Origin: JAFGGT01 sp036733165 | GTDB taxonomy: Archaea > Methanobacteriota_B > Thermococci > Methanofastidiosales > NM3 | Direction: 5' to 3' | NCBI GenBank assembly: GCA_036733165.1 | Contig: DAINBB010000026.1 | Coordinates: forward strand, 1-25,174 | DNA: 25,174 bases | Shown: positions 15,127 to 22,586 of the stretch, in pieces | How positions within the stretch are numbered: position 1 is the first letter of the stretch | Layout of the letters: each line of letters begins with the position of its first letter | Notes under the pieces: model-generated | Database searches by the model: none | Told to the model about the DNA's origin: nothing | The model's input: only the letters and a program-made list of their open reading frames with translations | Translations under genes and position numbers: made by a program

Positions 15127-16043
15127 TTCTCTATCACCTCTTCCTCCTTGACGAGGACCCCGAAGTGCCTTCCGCCCTCTTCGAAGTGTGCAATGACCCT
15201 ATCGCCCTCCTTGAGGTCTGTCACCGCTATGCTGCCGCTCGGCGAGACCATCTTCACGGTCTCTGCGTTCTGCAGTATCGCTTTCGCCACCCTGCCATTT
15301 GACTCGGCCGTGACCAATACCATGGGCCTGAGCTCGATTTTCGACCTTGCGACGTTCGATGTCATGGTCGTGCCATCGGAGGTCACGATCATCACCTCGC
15401 TGCCCGCATTTAGCTCTTCAAGGTATCTGGTCTTGTTGCCGGGCACCAAGGTGTAGAGGGACAATGCGCCCGCGTTCACCCTGAACGGCCTTGGGGAGAC
15501 GAACTCGTTCTCTTCCACTTCGGCCTGTATCAGCAGCATGCCCTGGGACGAAGACCCGACGAGCATGCCCATGTTCCTGTACATCATGTTGCAAGTGTCG
15601 ATACAGACCCTGGAACCAAGGCCAAGGAGTCTCTTCTCCTTGACGGTCGCCTCTTCCATCCTGATGCCTTCCCCGCCGGAGACCAGCCTCAGGAGGGGGG
15701 AGAGGACCGACGGGTCGTCCGTCTCTATCACGACTCCATCGGCGCCGAGCTCCAGGGTCTCCAGGGCCGTCCTTGCCTGTTCCAACGTTTTGACCGCGAC
15801 GATGATATCCGTCCTGCCCCTGAGATTTGCTATGATGTTCTCAAGCGGGATTATCTCATCGTCGGTGAACCTGATCAGTGTCGTCGCCGACAGGTCCATG
15901 GAAAGGATCTGTTCCTCATCCTCCTTCTTTGACACCACCGCCTCCTTGACATCTTCCATGTCGTTGATGGTGGGGATCCCGAGGAACAAGGCCTCTTTTA
16001 GCACTTCCTCATCGTCAGACGATACAATGAGTCTTTTTGACAT
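15123..16043 (-). CDS. aroB': 3-Dehydroquinate synthase II (archaeal type)
   Basis: This is the archaeal enzyme (MJ1249 family) that makes 3-dehydroquinate from the amino-dideoxy-heptulosonate precursor, replacing DAHP-based AroB. Diagnostic stretches are GLGSRVCIDTCNMM, GMLVGSSSQGMLLIQAE, FRVNAGALSLYTLVPGNKT and ILQNAETVKMVSPSG. ATG at 16043 is chosen because AAGGAG lies 10 nt upstream; an earlier ATG at 16082 lies deeper inside the preceding gene and adds a non-conserved basic stretch. At 306 residues the protein is about 50 shorter than typical members. The missing part is N-terminal, so the first segment of the family is reduced. Confidence 0.93.
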   Translation of the reverse strand: MSKRLIVSSDDEEVLKEALFLGIPTINDMEDVKEAVVSKKEDEEQILSMDLSATTLIRFTDDEIIPLENIIANLRGRTDIIVAVKTLEQARTALETLELGADGVVIETDDPSVLSPLLRLVSGGEGIRMEEATVKEKRLLGLGSRVCIDTCNMMYRNMGMLVGSSSQGMLLIQAEVEENEFVSPRPFRVNAGALSLYTLVPGNKTRYLEELNAGSEVMIVTSDGTTMTSNVARSKIELRPMVLVTAESNGRVAKAILQNAETVKMVSPSGSIAVTDLKEGDRVIAHFEEGGRHFGVLVKEEEVIEK

Positions 16044-16827
16044 CTGGTCCAAGCTCCTTAAGCGCCTCTTTTGCAGTTGCATGTTCCACGATGATGGACC
16101 TTAGTGCATGTACCATGGCCGTTGGATTGATGTGTTGGAAGGCGTTCCTTCCGAGCGATACGCCTATGGCCCCGGCCTCCATGCAGTCCTCGACCATTTG
16201 AAGGACCTCAAGGTCGGTATTACATTTTGGGCCTCCGGCGATCACTATCGGCACGGGGCATGACCTCACGATGCTCTCGAAGGACTCGATGTTCCCTGTG
16301 TATATCGTCTTGATGATGTCGGCGCCCAGTTCCGCCCCCAGCCTTGCGACCAGTGCCACGGACTCCTCGTGGGATACCTTCTCAACGTTGTCGCCCCTGG
16401 GGTACATCATGGCCATCAGCGGCATCTGCCACCTGTCACATGCCTCGGACACCTTGCCGAGGTCTGAGATCATATCCGTTTCGGTCTCTCATCCCCCCAC
16501 GTTCACATGCACGGAGACCGCATCGGCGCCGAGCCTCAGGGCCTCTTCGACCGTTCCCACAAGGACCTTCCTGTTGGGATCCTTTGCAAGCTGAGTGCTT
16601 GCGGATAGGTGCATTATTATTCCGCATGCCGGGGGTTCTGTGAGATTTCTTATTATGCCCTTATGTAGCACAATGGCACTCGCACCACCAGCGTCTATGT
16701 TCGCTACCGTGGACCTCATGCTCACCAGACCCTCTATCGGGCCTACGGTGGTCCCGTGGTCCATCGGTATTATAACTGCCTTACCGTTGTGTGTTATCCT
16801 GTTCAGTCTTGCGACCTTACCGTTCAT
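16015..16827 (-). CDS. aroA': ADH synthase (archaeal aldolase, MJ0400 type) interrupted by in-frame TGA
   Basis: The product matches 2-amino-3,7-dideoxy-D-threo-hept-6-ulosonate synthase, the first step of the archaeal shikimate route, which joins a deoxy-ketohexose phosphate and aspartate semialdehyde. Visible are IPMDHG (D23), MMYPRG (Y142), and DIIKTIYTG with the Schiff-base Lys173. The frame from ATG 16827 meets TGA at 16491-16489 (codon 113), directly after HVNVGG. The same frame then continues with ETETDMISDLGK to the normal end at 16015. Both halves are well conserved, and total length (270 codons) equals the family. The cause may be a point mutation, a sequencing error, readthrough, or two polypeptides (restart at ATG 16473). 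AGGAGGTGG lies 7 nt before the first ATG. Confidence 0.85.
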
Positions 16828-16889
16828 TGTGTGCCACCTCCTGAAATGGGCACAATATCACTTGATACCAAGATGCCTTTGGCTGACAT
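16824..16889 (-). CDS. Possible 21-residue leader peptide of the aromatic operon
   Basis: ATG at 16889 starts a 21-codon frame beginning MSAKGILVSSD and ending in a TGA that overlaps the aroA' start as ATGA. The TATA box at 16911-16920 is centred about 25 nt before this ATG, so it would be the first codon of a leaderless mRNA. It contains no Phe, Tyr or Trp codons, so classical aromatic attenuation is not indicated. It may couple translation onto aroA' or be chance. Confidence 0.4.
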   Translation of the reverse strand: MSAKGILVSSDIVPISGGGTQ

Positions 16890-16910
16890 CTTCGTTAGAA
16901 TAGCCGTGGG

Positions 16911-16920
16911 TAATATATTC
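16911..16920 (-). promoter_or_regulatory. TATA box of the aromatic amino acid operon
   Basis: On the minus strand the sequence GAATATATTA, flanked by GGG and CCC (near-palindrome GGGAATATATTACCC), fits an archaeal TATA box. The predicted transcription start is near 16889, giving a leader of about 62 nt before aroA'. No other good promoter is seen inside the ten-gene operon. Confidence 0.6.
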
Positions 16921-17260
16921 CCAATTATCTTATTCGATGTTTTTGAGGAAAACCAATCGCCAGGAGCACAATTGCCCCGGATAAAGGCGTTCCCCCCTTG
17001 TACAGTCGTTCCCGATTCTCATTTTCATTCACCTGGAATGGAAATATGGTTTTTACACATAGAGACTAACAACAAATGAAACCAAGGAATAGTTTCATCT
17101 AGACTTAGAAACTAAAGAAAAACCAGCTGCAGCTATAAAAATCACGATAGTTTGTTCCTGAGACATTTTCAATGATTTTCATACTGCTCGAGATGAATAT
17201 TCTTCAAACCCTTTATAAAGTTTTCCTTGGAAAAAGGCCTAAAATGTTAGTGATGCCCCT
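16921..17260. other. Gene-free AT-rich spacer between methyltransferase and aromatic operon
   Basis: I see no convincing gene here. There is a TTTATAAAG near 17211-17219 and the inverted repeat TTTTCC-TT-GGAAAA at 17221-17234. On the minus strand the methyltransferase stop is followed by GGCCTTTTTCC, a plausible T-rich terminator. The region upstream of the aromatic TATA box probably contains its BRE and any operator, but I cannot identify one. Confidence 0.4.
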
Positions 17261-17905
17261 TTATTTCGGTTTTCTAAGGAAATAATCGATGTAGGCATAT
17301 CTTATCTGGTCACCCTCGATCCACAGCGTGCCCTTCCTCTCCTGCTTCTCTACCATGACCGTGTCCCCCAGGTGAGTGTCCGCCTCTTCGTCCTCGAAGT
17401 ATGCATGCAGGCTCTTTTCGCCGTACCAATCCTCCTCGAACTCCCCAGGCCCCTGTTCGGTGCCGGTCCCGTATCCTTCGTCATCAACGGACAGGAGATT
17501 GAAAAACATCAACCCTCCCGGCTTCAGGACACGCGCCATTTCCCCGATGCTCAGGTAGATCTCCCTCTTTGGCATATGGAATATGGTGTTGTAGGAGTAG
17601 ACGAAGCTGAAATGCCCGTCAGGGAACTTGATGTCCCTCATGTCTCCGGGTCCTATGTTCAGGTCCATGCCGTGCCTCTTTCCGAACTCTCTCGATGCCG
17701 ATACAGCCTTTCCCGATATGTCTATCCCATGGGTCTCATATCCATGCATCGCGAAAAGTGCCAGGGGTGGGACAGGCCCTCCGGCGCCGCAGTCCAACAC
17801 ACGTTTTTCCATGTCCTCCTCCTCGCAAAACCTGAGGAATTCAAGGACCGGGCCCCTCCTGTACAGGTCAGTGATCTCTGAGAGAAATTCCTTTGATGGC
17901 ATCAT
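17261..17905 (-). CDS. Class I SAM-dependent methyltransferase
   Basis: The 214-residue protein shows SAM-binding motif I as VLDCGAGGP (36-44), the acidic ribose-binding residue in THGIDISG (D62), a GDMRDIKFPDG block and VLKPGGLMFFNLLS. This is the methyltransf_11 or _25 pattern. The substrate is not deducible. An unusual acidic insertion, with EQGPGEFEEDWYGEKSLHAYF, lies in the cap region after the sheet and may form the substrate lid. It has its own promoter: a TATA-like ATTATTAATATAGG lies about 25 nt upstream. It is divergent from the membrane gene at 17978, with 72 bp between them. Confidence 0.8.
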   Translation of the reverse strand: MMPSKEFLSEITDLYRRGPVLEFLRFCEEEDMEKRVLDCGAGGPVPPLALFAMHGYETHGIDISGKAVSASREFGKRHGMDLNIGPGDMRDIKFPDGHFSFVYSYNTIFHMPKREIYLSIGEMARVLKPGGLMFFNLLSVDDEGYGTGTEQGPGEFEEDWYGEKSLHAYFEDEEADTHLGDTVMVEKQERKGTLWIEGDQIRYAYIDYFLRKPK

Positions 17906-17977
17906 ATGACCGTTCGTATCCTATATTAATAATGTTTGGGGATAGATTTGGGTATAATGTAGGAAAAATCGGTTATA

Positions 17978-19513
17978 ATGGGCCAATATAGTACGACTGT
18001 GCATAGCATTTCCCAAAGAATCACCGGGAAAAAGGGCCTATGGGACTTTTTTTCCATAGGCCTAATCTTGATTACCATATCCTTGATTGTAATTAGAAGG
18101 GATAACTTTCCAATTTTCGTTGACATATACTACCATCTTTCCATCACGGAGATGTTCGATCAGGCCGGAGGTGTGGTCATCCACGATTTCCTTCAGTACG
18201 CGCCGATAGGAAGGTCCCACCTGTATCCCCCGTTCCTGCACATCCTGATGCTCGGAGCGTACAAGATGGGTCTTTCGATGGATGCACTGGGCCGTTTGGT
18301 GAGCGCGGTGATGTTCCCTCTGACCATGGTCTCTTGCTGGCTCCTGGTGAGGAGGGCTTTTGGCAGTGCGGAGGCCTTCGTATCGCTGGTCCTTCTCCTC
18401 TGCAGCTGGCAGTTCTTCTACACAACGGCAGTCGTGAGCGCATCGGCCCTCGCCACCGTGCTGGCGCTCCTCACATACTACCTCATATTGACGGGCAGGG
18501 ACAGGGCGGCCATCGTCACGATGGCCTTCTGCCTCTATTCCCACATGAGCTACCCCCATCTCGTATCCCTCTCGCTGATCATATGGGCCCTTATGGAACC
18601 GGCCCGCAGGCGTTCGGTCTCGAAGGTCCTCGTCTTCTCGTATCTCCTGTTCTCGCCCTGGCTCATCAACGTCATGATGAACATCGGGTCTGTGGCGGAC
18701 ACATCCGCCCTGGGCGGTGGCGTGAACTTCAGCTTGGTCCTTGTGGCAAGCGCATTGGCGGGTGCCGTGCTATGCCTCCGCAACCTCAGGAGGGGGGAGA
18801 GGGGATATGCGCTTCCGTTGGCCATGATGATGTCGATGGTGCCGGTGTTCTTCTTTTACCGTTCCCGCTTCTTCGTCCACTCGTCTGTGCCACTGGCCAT
18901 ACTGGGCGCGATAGGCCTGGTGTTCGCCGCAAGATACCTGGCATCCCGCATGGGCAGGCACGGCGGCATGGCGGGCACGGTTTTCCTGGTGGCGATATCG
19001 TTTATGGTACTTACCTGGGGCGTGACATACTCCTCCGGTGTCGGGGGGCAGGACGACCATGCCGGGCCGGGCCACGGGTCCGGCGACGTAGGTCTGGACA
19101 TGACCACCCTGGTCGCTCTGGCGGACGGGGACGCCCTCCCCACGCCGTCATACGAGACTCCTGCCTCAGAATCACTCCTCGAGGACATCGAGTCGAACAC
19201 CGACCAGGATGACATCATAGTCCTCAACAGGGGCATCAACGGCTGCATGATAACCGCCTACACCGGAAGGGCCACGACATCCGGGATGTTCCACGAGGTG
19301 AGCACCGATGACCAGCGGGCACTGAGAAACATAATCCTGAGCAGCGGAGGGCAGTTCCACGAGGGCCTTGAGTACTCGACCGTGGACGGCGACCTTATCG
19401 ATATGCCGACGGCCTTCCCCTCCATGCTGGCGTTCGCCCTTGTGGGGGCGGGAATATTCGCGATCATGTATGATGTAAAATGCAATAAGGAGGAAAAAAG
19501 GGAATACAAATAA
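17978..19513 (+). CDS. Polytopic membrane protein, probable GT-C-type glycosyltransferase
   Basis: The 511-residue protein has about nine to eleven hydrophobic segments, a large polar region from residue 345 to 480, and a final membrane helix (478-500). After the first helix comes FPIFVDIYYHLSITEMF, with D49 and H53. A D..xYHL pattern in the first external loop is characteristic of GT-C glycosyltransferases such as STT3, PMT and ArnT, which use lipid-linked donors. Transfer of a sugar to a protein or lipid at the cell surface is inferred; the acceptor is unknown. A TATA-like GGTATAATG lies about 23 nt before the ATG, so the transcript is leaderless. The C-terminal external domain is not recognised. 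Confidence 0.6.
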   Translation: MGQYSTTVHSISQRITGKKGLWDFFSIGLILITISLIVIRRDNFPIFVDIYYHLSITEMFDQAGGVVIHDFLQYAPIGRSHLYPPFLHILMLGAYKMGLSMDALGRLVSAVMFPLTMVSCWLLVRRAFGSAEAFVSLVLLLCSWQFFYTTAVVSASALATVLALLTYYLILTGRDRAAIVTMAFCLYSHMSYPHLVSLSLIIWALMEPARRRSVSKVLVFSYLLFSPWLINVMMNIGSVADTSALGGGVNFSLVLVASALAGAVLCLRNLRRGERGYALPLAMMMSMVPVFFFYRSRFFVHSSVPLAILGAIGLVFAARYLASRMGRHGGMAGTVFLVAISFMVLTWGVTYSSGVGGQDDHAGPGHGSGDVGLDMTTLVALADGDALPTPSYETPASESLLEDIESNTDQDDIIVLNRGINGCMITAYTGRATTSGMFHEVSTDDQRALRNIILSSGGQFHEGLEYSTVDGDLIDMPTAFPSMLAFALVGAGIFAIMYDVKCNKEEKREYK

Positions 19514-19540
19514 TTAAATAATAGTCGCTTGATTGGGTGT

Positions 19541-19837
19541 ATGCGCACCCGAAAGCAGATACTCTGGTGGCTCTTTTCAGGCACGAAGGGCGGATATAAT
19601 CGAGCCCTGCTGCTGCTTGAGACAATAAAGGAACCACAGAACGCGAATCAGCTTTCACAGAGTCTTGGCCTGGATTACAAGACCGTGCGCCATCATCTCA
19701 ATGTCCTGGAAAAGAACAATGTATTGGAGTGCGTGGGATCAGGATATGGCAACTGTTATTTTCCAAGGGAGTTCGATGAGGTGGAGAAAAGCACGTTGAA
19801 CCATATATTCGAGAAGATGGGATTGGAGGGGATATGA
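19541..19837 (+). CDS. Small winged-helix DNA-binding regulator (ArsR-like)
   Basis: The 98-residue protein contains a winged helix: helix-turn-helix QLSQSLGLDYKTVRHHLNVLEKNNVLE followed by a wing. The product lacks a ligand domain, though two cysteines (in ECVGSGYGNCYF) in the wing might sense redox state or metal (inference). ATG at 19541 is chosen because an AT-rich box (TAATTAAATAATA) is centred about 26 nt upstream; a TTG at 19529 is in frame but would lie in the promoter. Its stop overlaps the start of the membrane gene at 19834 as ATGA. Such pairs of a DNA-binding protein and a small membrane protein suggest signal relay from the membrane. Confidence 0.8.
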   Translation: MRTRKQILWWLFSGTKGGYNRALLLLETIKEPQNANQLSQSLGLDYKTVRHHLNVLEKNNVLECVGSGYGNCYFPREFDEVEKSTLNHIFEKMGLEGI

Positions 19838-20223
19838 TGAAGAAGGGACTGATTTTTTCATTCACAGTATTGATGTATGTATTTTCGTTAGGCATGTTGG
19901 CCGCCATTTCTTTTGTGGAGCCACTACCACCGACGAGGAATCCTGCCTTTAGCAATGTTGCTATCTTTTTGAATGTGGTCAATCTGACACTGTGCACCGT
20001 ATTGATATTCATATACTTCCAGATATGGAGGAAGACGAGGTCGGAGTTCACCGTGGGGCTCATCATACTCTCCATGGCGCTCTTCTTCCACACGATCGTG
20101 GCGAATCCCTTGATATCCAACGAGTTCGGATATCCACACTACAATCTGGGGCCGTTCACGCTCCTGCCGGTCCTGTTCACGACCATTGCCCTGTCAATAC
20201 TGTTGTACCTGGCCTCGAAATGA
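19834..20223 (+). CDS. Four-helix membrane protein coupled to the winged-helix regulator
   Basis: The 129-residue product has four predicted transmembrane helices (about 5-25, 40-62, 72-92, 104-127) with short loops. I recognise no catalytic residues and do not know the family. The loop between helices 1 and 2 is proline-rich (VEPLPPTRNP), and a His sits in helix 3 (FFHTIVANP). The 4-nt overlap with the regulator gene indicates translational coupling and a joint function, probably as sensor or target of the regulator. Confidence 0.7.
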   Translation: MMKKGLIFSFTVLMYVFSLGMLAAISFVEPLPPTRNPAFSNVAIFLNVVNLTLCTVLIFIYFQIWRKTRSEFTVGLIILSMALFFHTIVANPLISNEFGYPHYNLGPFTLLPVLFTTIALSILLYLASK

Positions 20224-20246
20224 GCCTTCGGTATCGGCGCATTAAT

Positions 20247-20276
20247 GAGAAAAAAGGGGGAGGGGACGACGTCCCC
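20247..20276 (-). terminator. Hairpin and T-run after the acyl-CoA synthetase
   Basis: GGGGAC (20262-20267) and GTCCCC (20271-20276) form a perfect 6-bp stem with a 3-nt loop, touching the synthetase stop codon. On the minus strand a C-rich stretch and TTTTTTCTC follow. The layout resembles an intrinsic terminator at a convergent junction. Confidence 0.6.
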
Positions 20277-21934
20277 TACCCATCCCTTATCTGCACCCTT
20301 CTTATCTTTCCGCTGATGGTCTTGGGCAGTTCCGGGACGAAGTCCACGATCCTCGGGTACTTGTATGGCGCCGTGATGTTCTTCACGTGCTCCTGAAGCT
20401 CCTTCTTGAGCTCATCGGAGGCCTTGTAGTCCTTTGTGAGCACTATCGTGGCCTTGATGACCTGACCCCTGATCTCGTCATCTACCCCCGTTATGGCGCA
20501 TTCCAGCACGGAGGGGTGGGTGATCAGGGCGCTTTCGACCTCGAAGGGGCTTATCCTGTAACCGGATGACTTTATGAGGTCGTCCGCCCTCCCGACAAAC
20601 CAGAAGTAACCGTCCTCGTCCTGCCAGGTGACATCCCCGGTGTGGTAGTATCCATCATGCCACACCTCACTGGTCCTCTCGGGGTCGCCCCCGTAGTCGA
20701 CCAGGAGGCCAGGAGGTTTCGACCCCTTGGTACCGTAGACGATCTCCCCCTCCTCTCCGATGTCGGGCACCTTTCCGTCCCTTGTCATCAGTTCCACGTT
20801 GTAGAGGGGGGCGGGCTTGCCGATGGACCCTGGCTTTGGCTCCAACCAGGGCCAGGTGGCTATGGTGACGACAGACTCCGTCTGTCCGAATCCCTCCATC
20901 AGTTTCAATCCCGTGTATTCCAGGAACTTGTTGAACACTTCCGGGTTCAGCGGTTCCCCCGCAACGACCGCATACTGCAGGGAGCTGAAGTCGTACTGGC
21001 TGAGATCCTCCTTTATAAGGAATCTGTATAGGGTCGGCGGGGCGCAAAATGTCGTCACGCCGTACCTTGTCGCCATCTTCAAGAGTTTCTTTGCGTCGAA
21101 CTTGTCGTAATCGTAGACGAAGACTGCGGACCCTGCTATCCACTGGCCATAGAGCTTCCCCCATACGCACTTTGCCCATCCGCCGTCCGCGACGGTGTAA
21201 TGCAGTCCGTCATCCCGCACATTCTGCCAGTACTTGGCCGTGAGGATGTGGGCCAGCGGGTACGTGAAGTCGTGCTGCACCATCTTGGGCTGTCCGGCGG
21301 TCCCGGATGAGAAGTATCCGAGCAGGATGTCATCGTTCCTTGTCGCATCGCCCCCGGTCGGCCTCTCGAACTTGGGGGATGCGGACTCCATCTCCTTGCG
21401 GAAGTCCATCCAACCCTCCCTTCTGCCTCCGACCAGCGCCTTCACGAGCTCCTTGTCGCCACAGGCCTCGTGGGCCATGTCTATCTCGTCAGGGATCCCC
21501 TCCCCGTCCACGGATATGATCATGCGGACGTTGGCCTTCCTTATCCTGTATTCCAGGTCCTTGCTCTTCAGCATATGCGTTCCCGGGACGGGTATGGCCC
21601 CTATCTTGTGCAGGCCTATCATGCAGAACCAGAAGTCGTACCTGCTCTTCAATGACAGCATGACATAGTCTCCCTTTCTTATCCCATGCTCCCTGAAGAC
21701 GTTGGCGGCCTTGTTGCTGAAGTACTTGAGGTCCAGGAAAGTGAACTCCCTTGCCTCACCATCGTCGTTGCACCACACCATCGCCCTCTTGTTGGGAACG
21801 AACTCCGCATACCTGTCCACGACATCGAACGCGAAGTTGAAGTTTTCTGGGGCCTTGATCTTGAAGTTCTCCATGAAGTCCTCGTATGAATCGAAATCTA
21901 CCTTTTCCAGATAATCCGCTAGCATGTTGGCCAC
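20276..21934 (-). CDS. AMP-forming acyl-CoA synthetase (acetate/medium-chain type)
   Basis: The 552-residue enzyme has the adenylate-forming motifs: P-loop YFSSGTAGQPKMV (207-219), GFGQTES, YHTGD, FVGRADDLIKSSGYRISPFEVES hinge, and the catalytic Lys543 in KTISGKIRR. It activates a carboxylic acid with ATP and attaches CoA. The overall pattern (YWQNVRDDGLHYTVADGGWAKCVWGK) is closest to medium-chain or short branched-chain synthetases, but the acid cannot be fixed from sequence. The start is GTG at 21934, with GGGGGTGA 4 nt upstream. An XRE-cupin regulator gene precedes it by 12 nt, a frequent pairing, and probably controls it in response to a small molecule. Confidence 0.88.
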   Translation of the reverse strand: MANMLADYLEKVDFDSYEDFMENFKIKAPENFNFAFDVVDRYAEFVPNKRAMVWCNDDGEAREFTFLDLKYFSNKAANVFREHGIRKGDYVMLSLKSRYDFWFCMIGLHKIGAIPVPGTHMLKSKDLEYRIRKANVRMIISVDGEGIPDEIDMAHEACGDKELVKALVGGRREGWMDFRKEMESASPKFERPTGGDATRNDDILLGYFSSGTAGQPKMVQHDFTYPLAHILTAKYWQNVRDDGLHYTVADGGWAKCVWGKLYGQWIAGSAVFVYDYDKFDAKKLLKMATRYGVTTFCAPPTLYRFLIKEDLSQYDFSSLQYAVVAGEPLNPEVFNKFLEYTGLKLMEGFGQTESVVTIATWPWLEPKPGSIGKPAPLYNVELMTRDGKVPDIGEEGEIVYGTKGSKPPGLLVDYGGDPERTSEVWHDGYYHTGDVTWQDEDGYFWFVGRADDLIKSSGYRISPFEVESALITHPSVLECAITGVDDEIRGQVIKATIVLTKDYKASDELKKELQEHVKNITAPYKYPRIVDFVPELPKTISGKIRRVQIRDG

Positions 21935-21946
21935 TGTCTCACCCCC

Positions 21947-22498
21947 TTAAAGTATGCAGGCCAGGAATCGCGCAGGTCTTCCGTCCAACGCTTCCATGGC
22001 ATGATCGTAGCCGGAATCGAAGTAGATGGAGTCCCCTTCCCCGAGAACTATCTCATTGTTGTATAAGTAGACCTTTATTGAACCTTCGAGGACATAGTTG
22101 AACTCGTGTCCGGGATGGGCGTTCATGTGGGGCCTGCCGTTGTTGTTGGGTTCCACTGTCACTATGAAGAACTCGGCCTTCTTGCGAATGAACTTCTCGA
22201 CCAGATTCTCATAATGGTACTGCTTCCTTCTCTCGACGCTCACTCCCTTGCCCGCCCTCGTTATGGTGAAGACGCGCATCCGGGGCTCCTCGCCCGTTAG
22301 AAGCGTTGACATGTCGACCTTCAGTATGTGTGATATCTCGTATAGAACACTTGCGGGAATGTCCTCCATTCCAGATTCGTATGCCTTGTATTTCTCCACA
22401 GGCACGTTAAGCATATTTGCCATCTCGACATTGTTGATCTCAGATATCTCCCTAAGCTCATGGATGCGGGATGCCAGTTCCTTCAGTTTCTCCTGCAT
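21947..22498 (-). CDS. XRE-type regulator with C-terminal cupin domain
   Basis: Residues 8-65 are an XRE helix-turn-helix (NNVEMANMLNVPVEKYKAYESG). Residues 110-183 are a cupin_2 barrel containing HPGHEFNYVLEGSIKVYLYNNEIVLGEGDSIYFDSGYDHAMEA. The His/Glu/His set in HPGHEF and DHAM could bind metal or ligand. It is encoded 12 nt before the acyl-CoA synthetase, so regulation of that gene, perhaps by its substrate or acyl-CoA product, is likely (inference). An ATG with an AT-rich upstream region (22540-22565 on the minus strand) is its probable promoter. Confidence 0.88.
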   Translation of the reverse strand: MQEKLKELASRIHELREISEINNVEMANMLNVPVEKYKAYESGMEDIPASVLYEISHILKVDMSTLLTGEEPRMRVFTITRAGKGVSVERRKQYHYENLVEKFIRKKAEFFIVTVEPNNNGRPHMNAHPGHEFNYVLEGSIKVYLYNNEIVLGEGDSIYFDSGYDHAMEALDGRPARFLACIL

Positions 22499-22586
22499 TT
22501 TAATGTCCCCTTGACAGAAAACAGTCCTTAATAAAAAAAGGAATTATATTCTACTATATAAATATTATAGCAGAGGCGCTCCGCTC

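Noticed and set aside
16489..16491. Selenocysteine at the in-frame TGA
   Set aside because: No catalytic cysteine is expected at this loop position in the family and no SECIS-like hairpin was recognised, so it is kept only as a remote option to test.
16436..16627. Frameshift as the reason for the split ADH synthase
   Set aside because: Both halves are in the same frame. Removing one or two bases from the G run does not restore the expected sequence; only a base substitution would.
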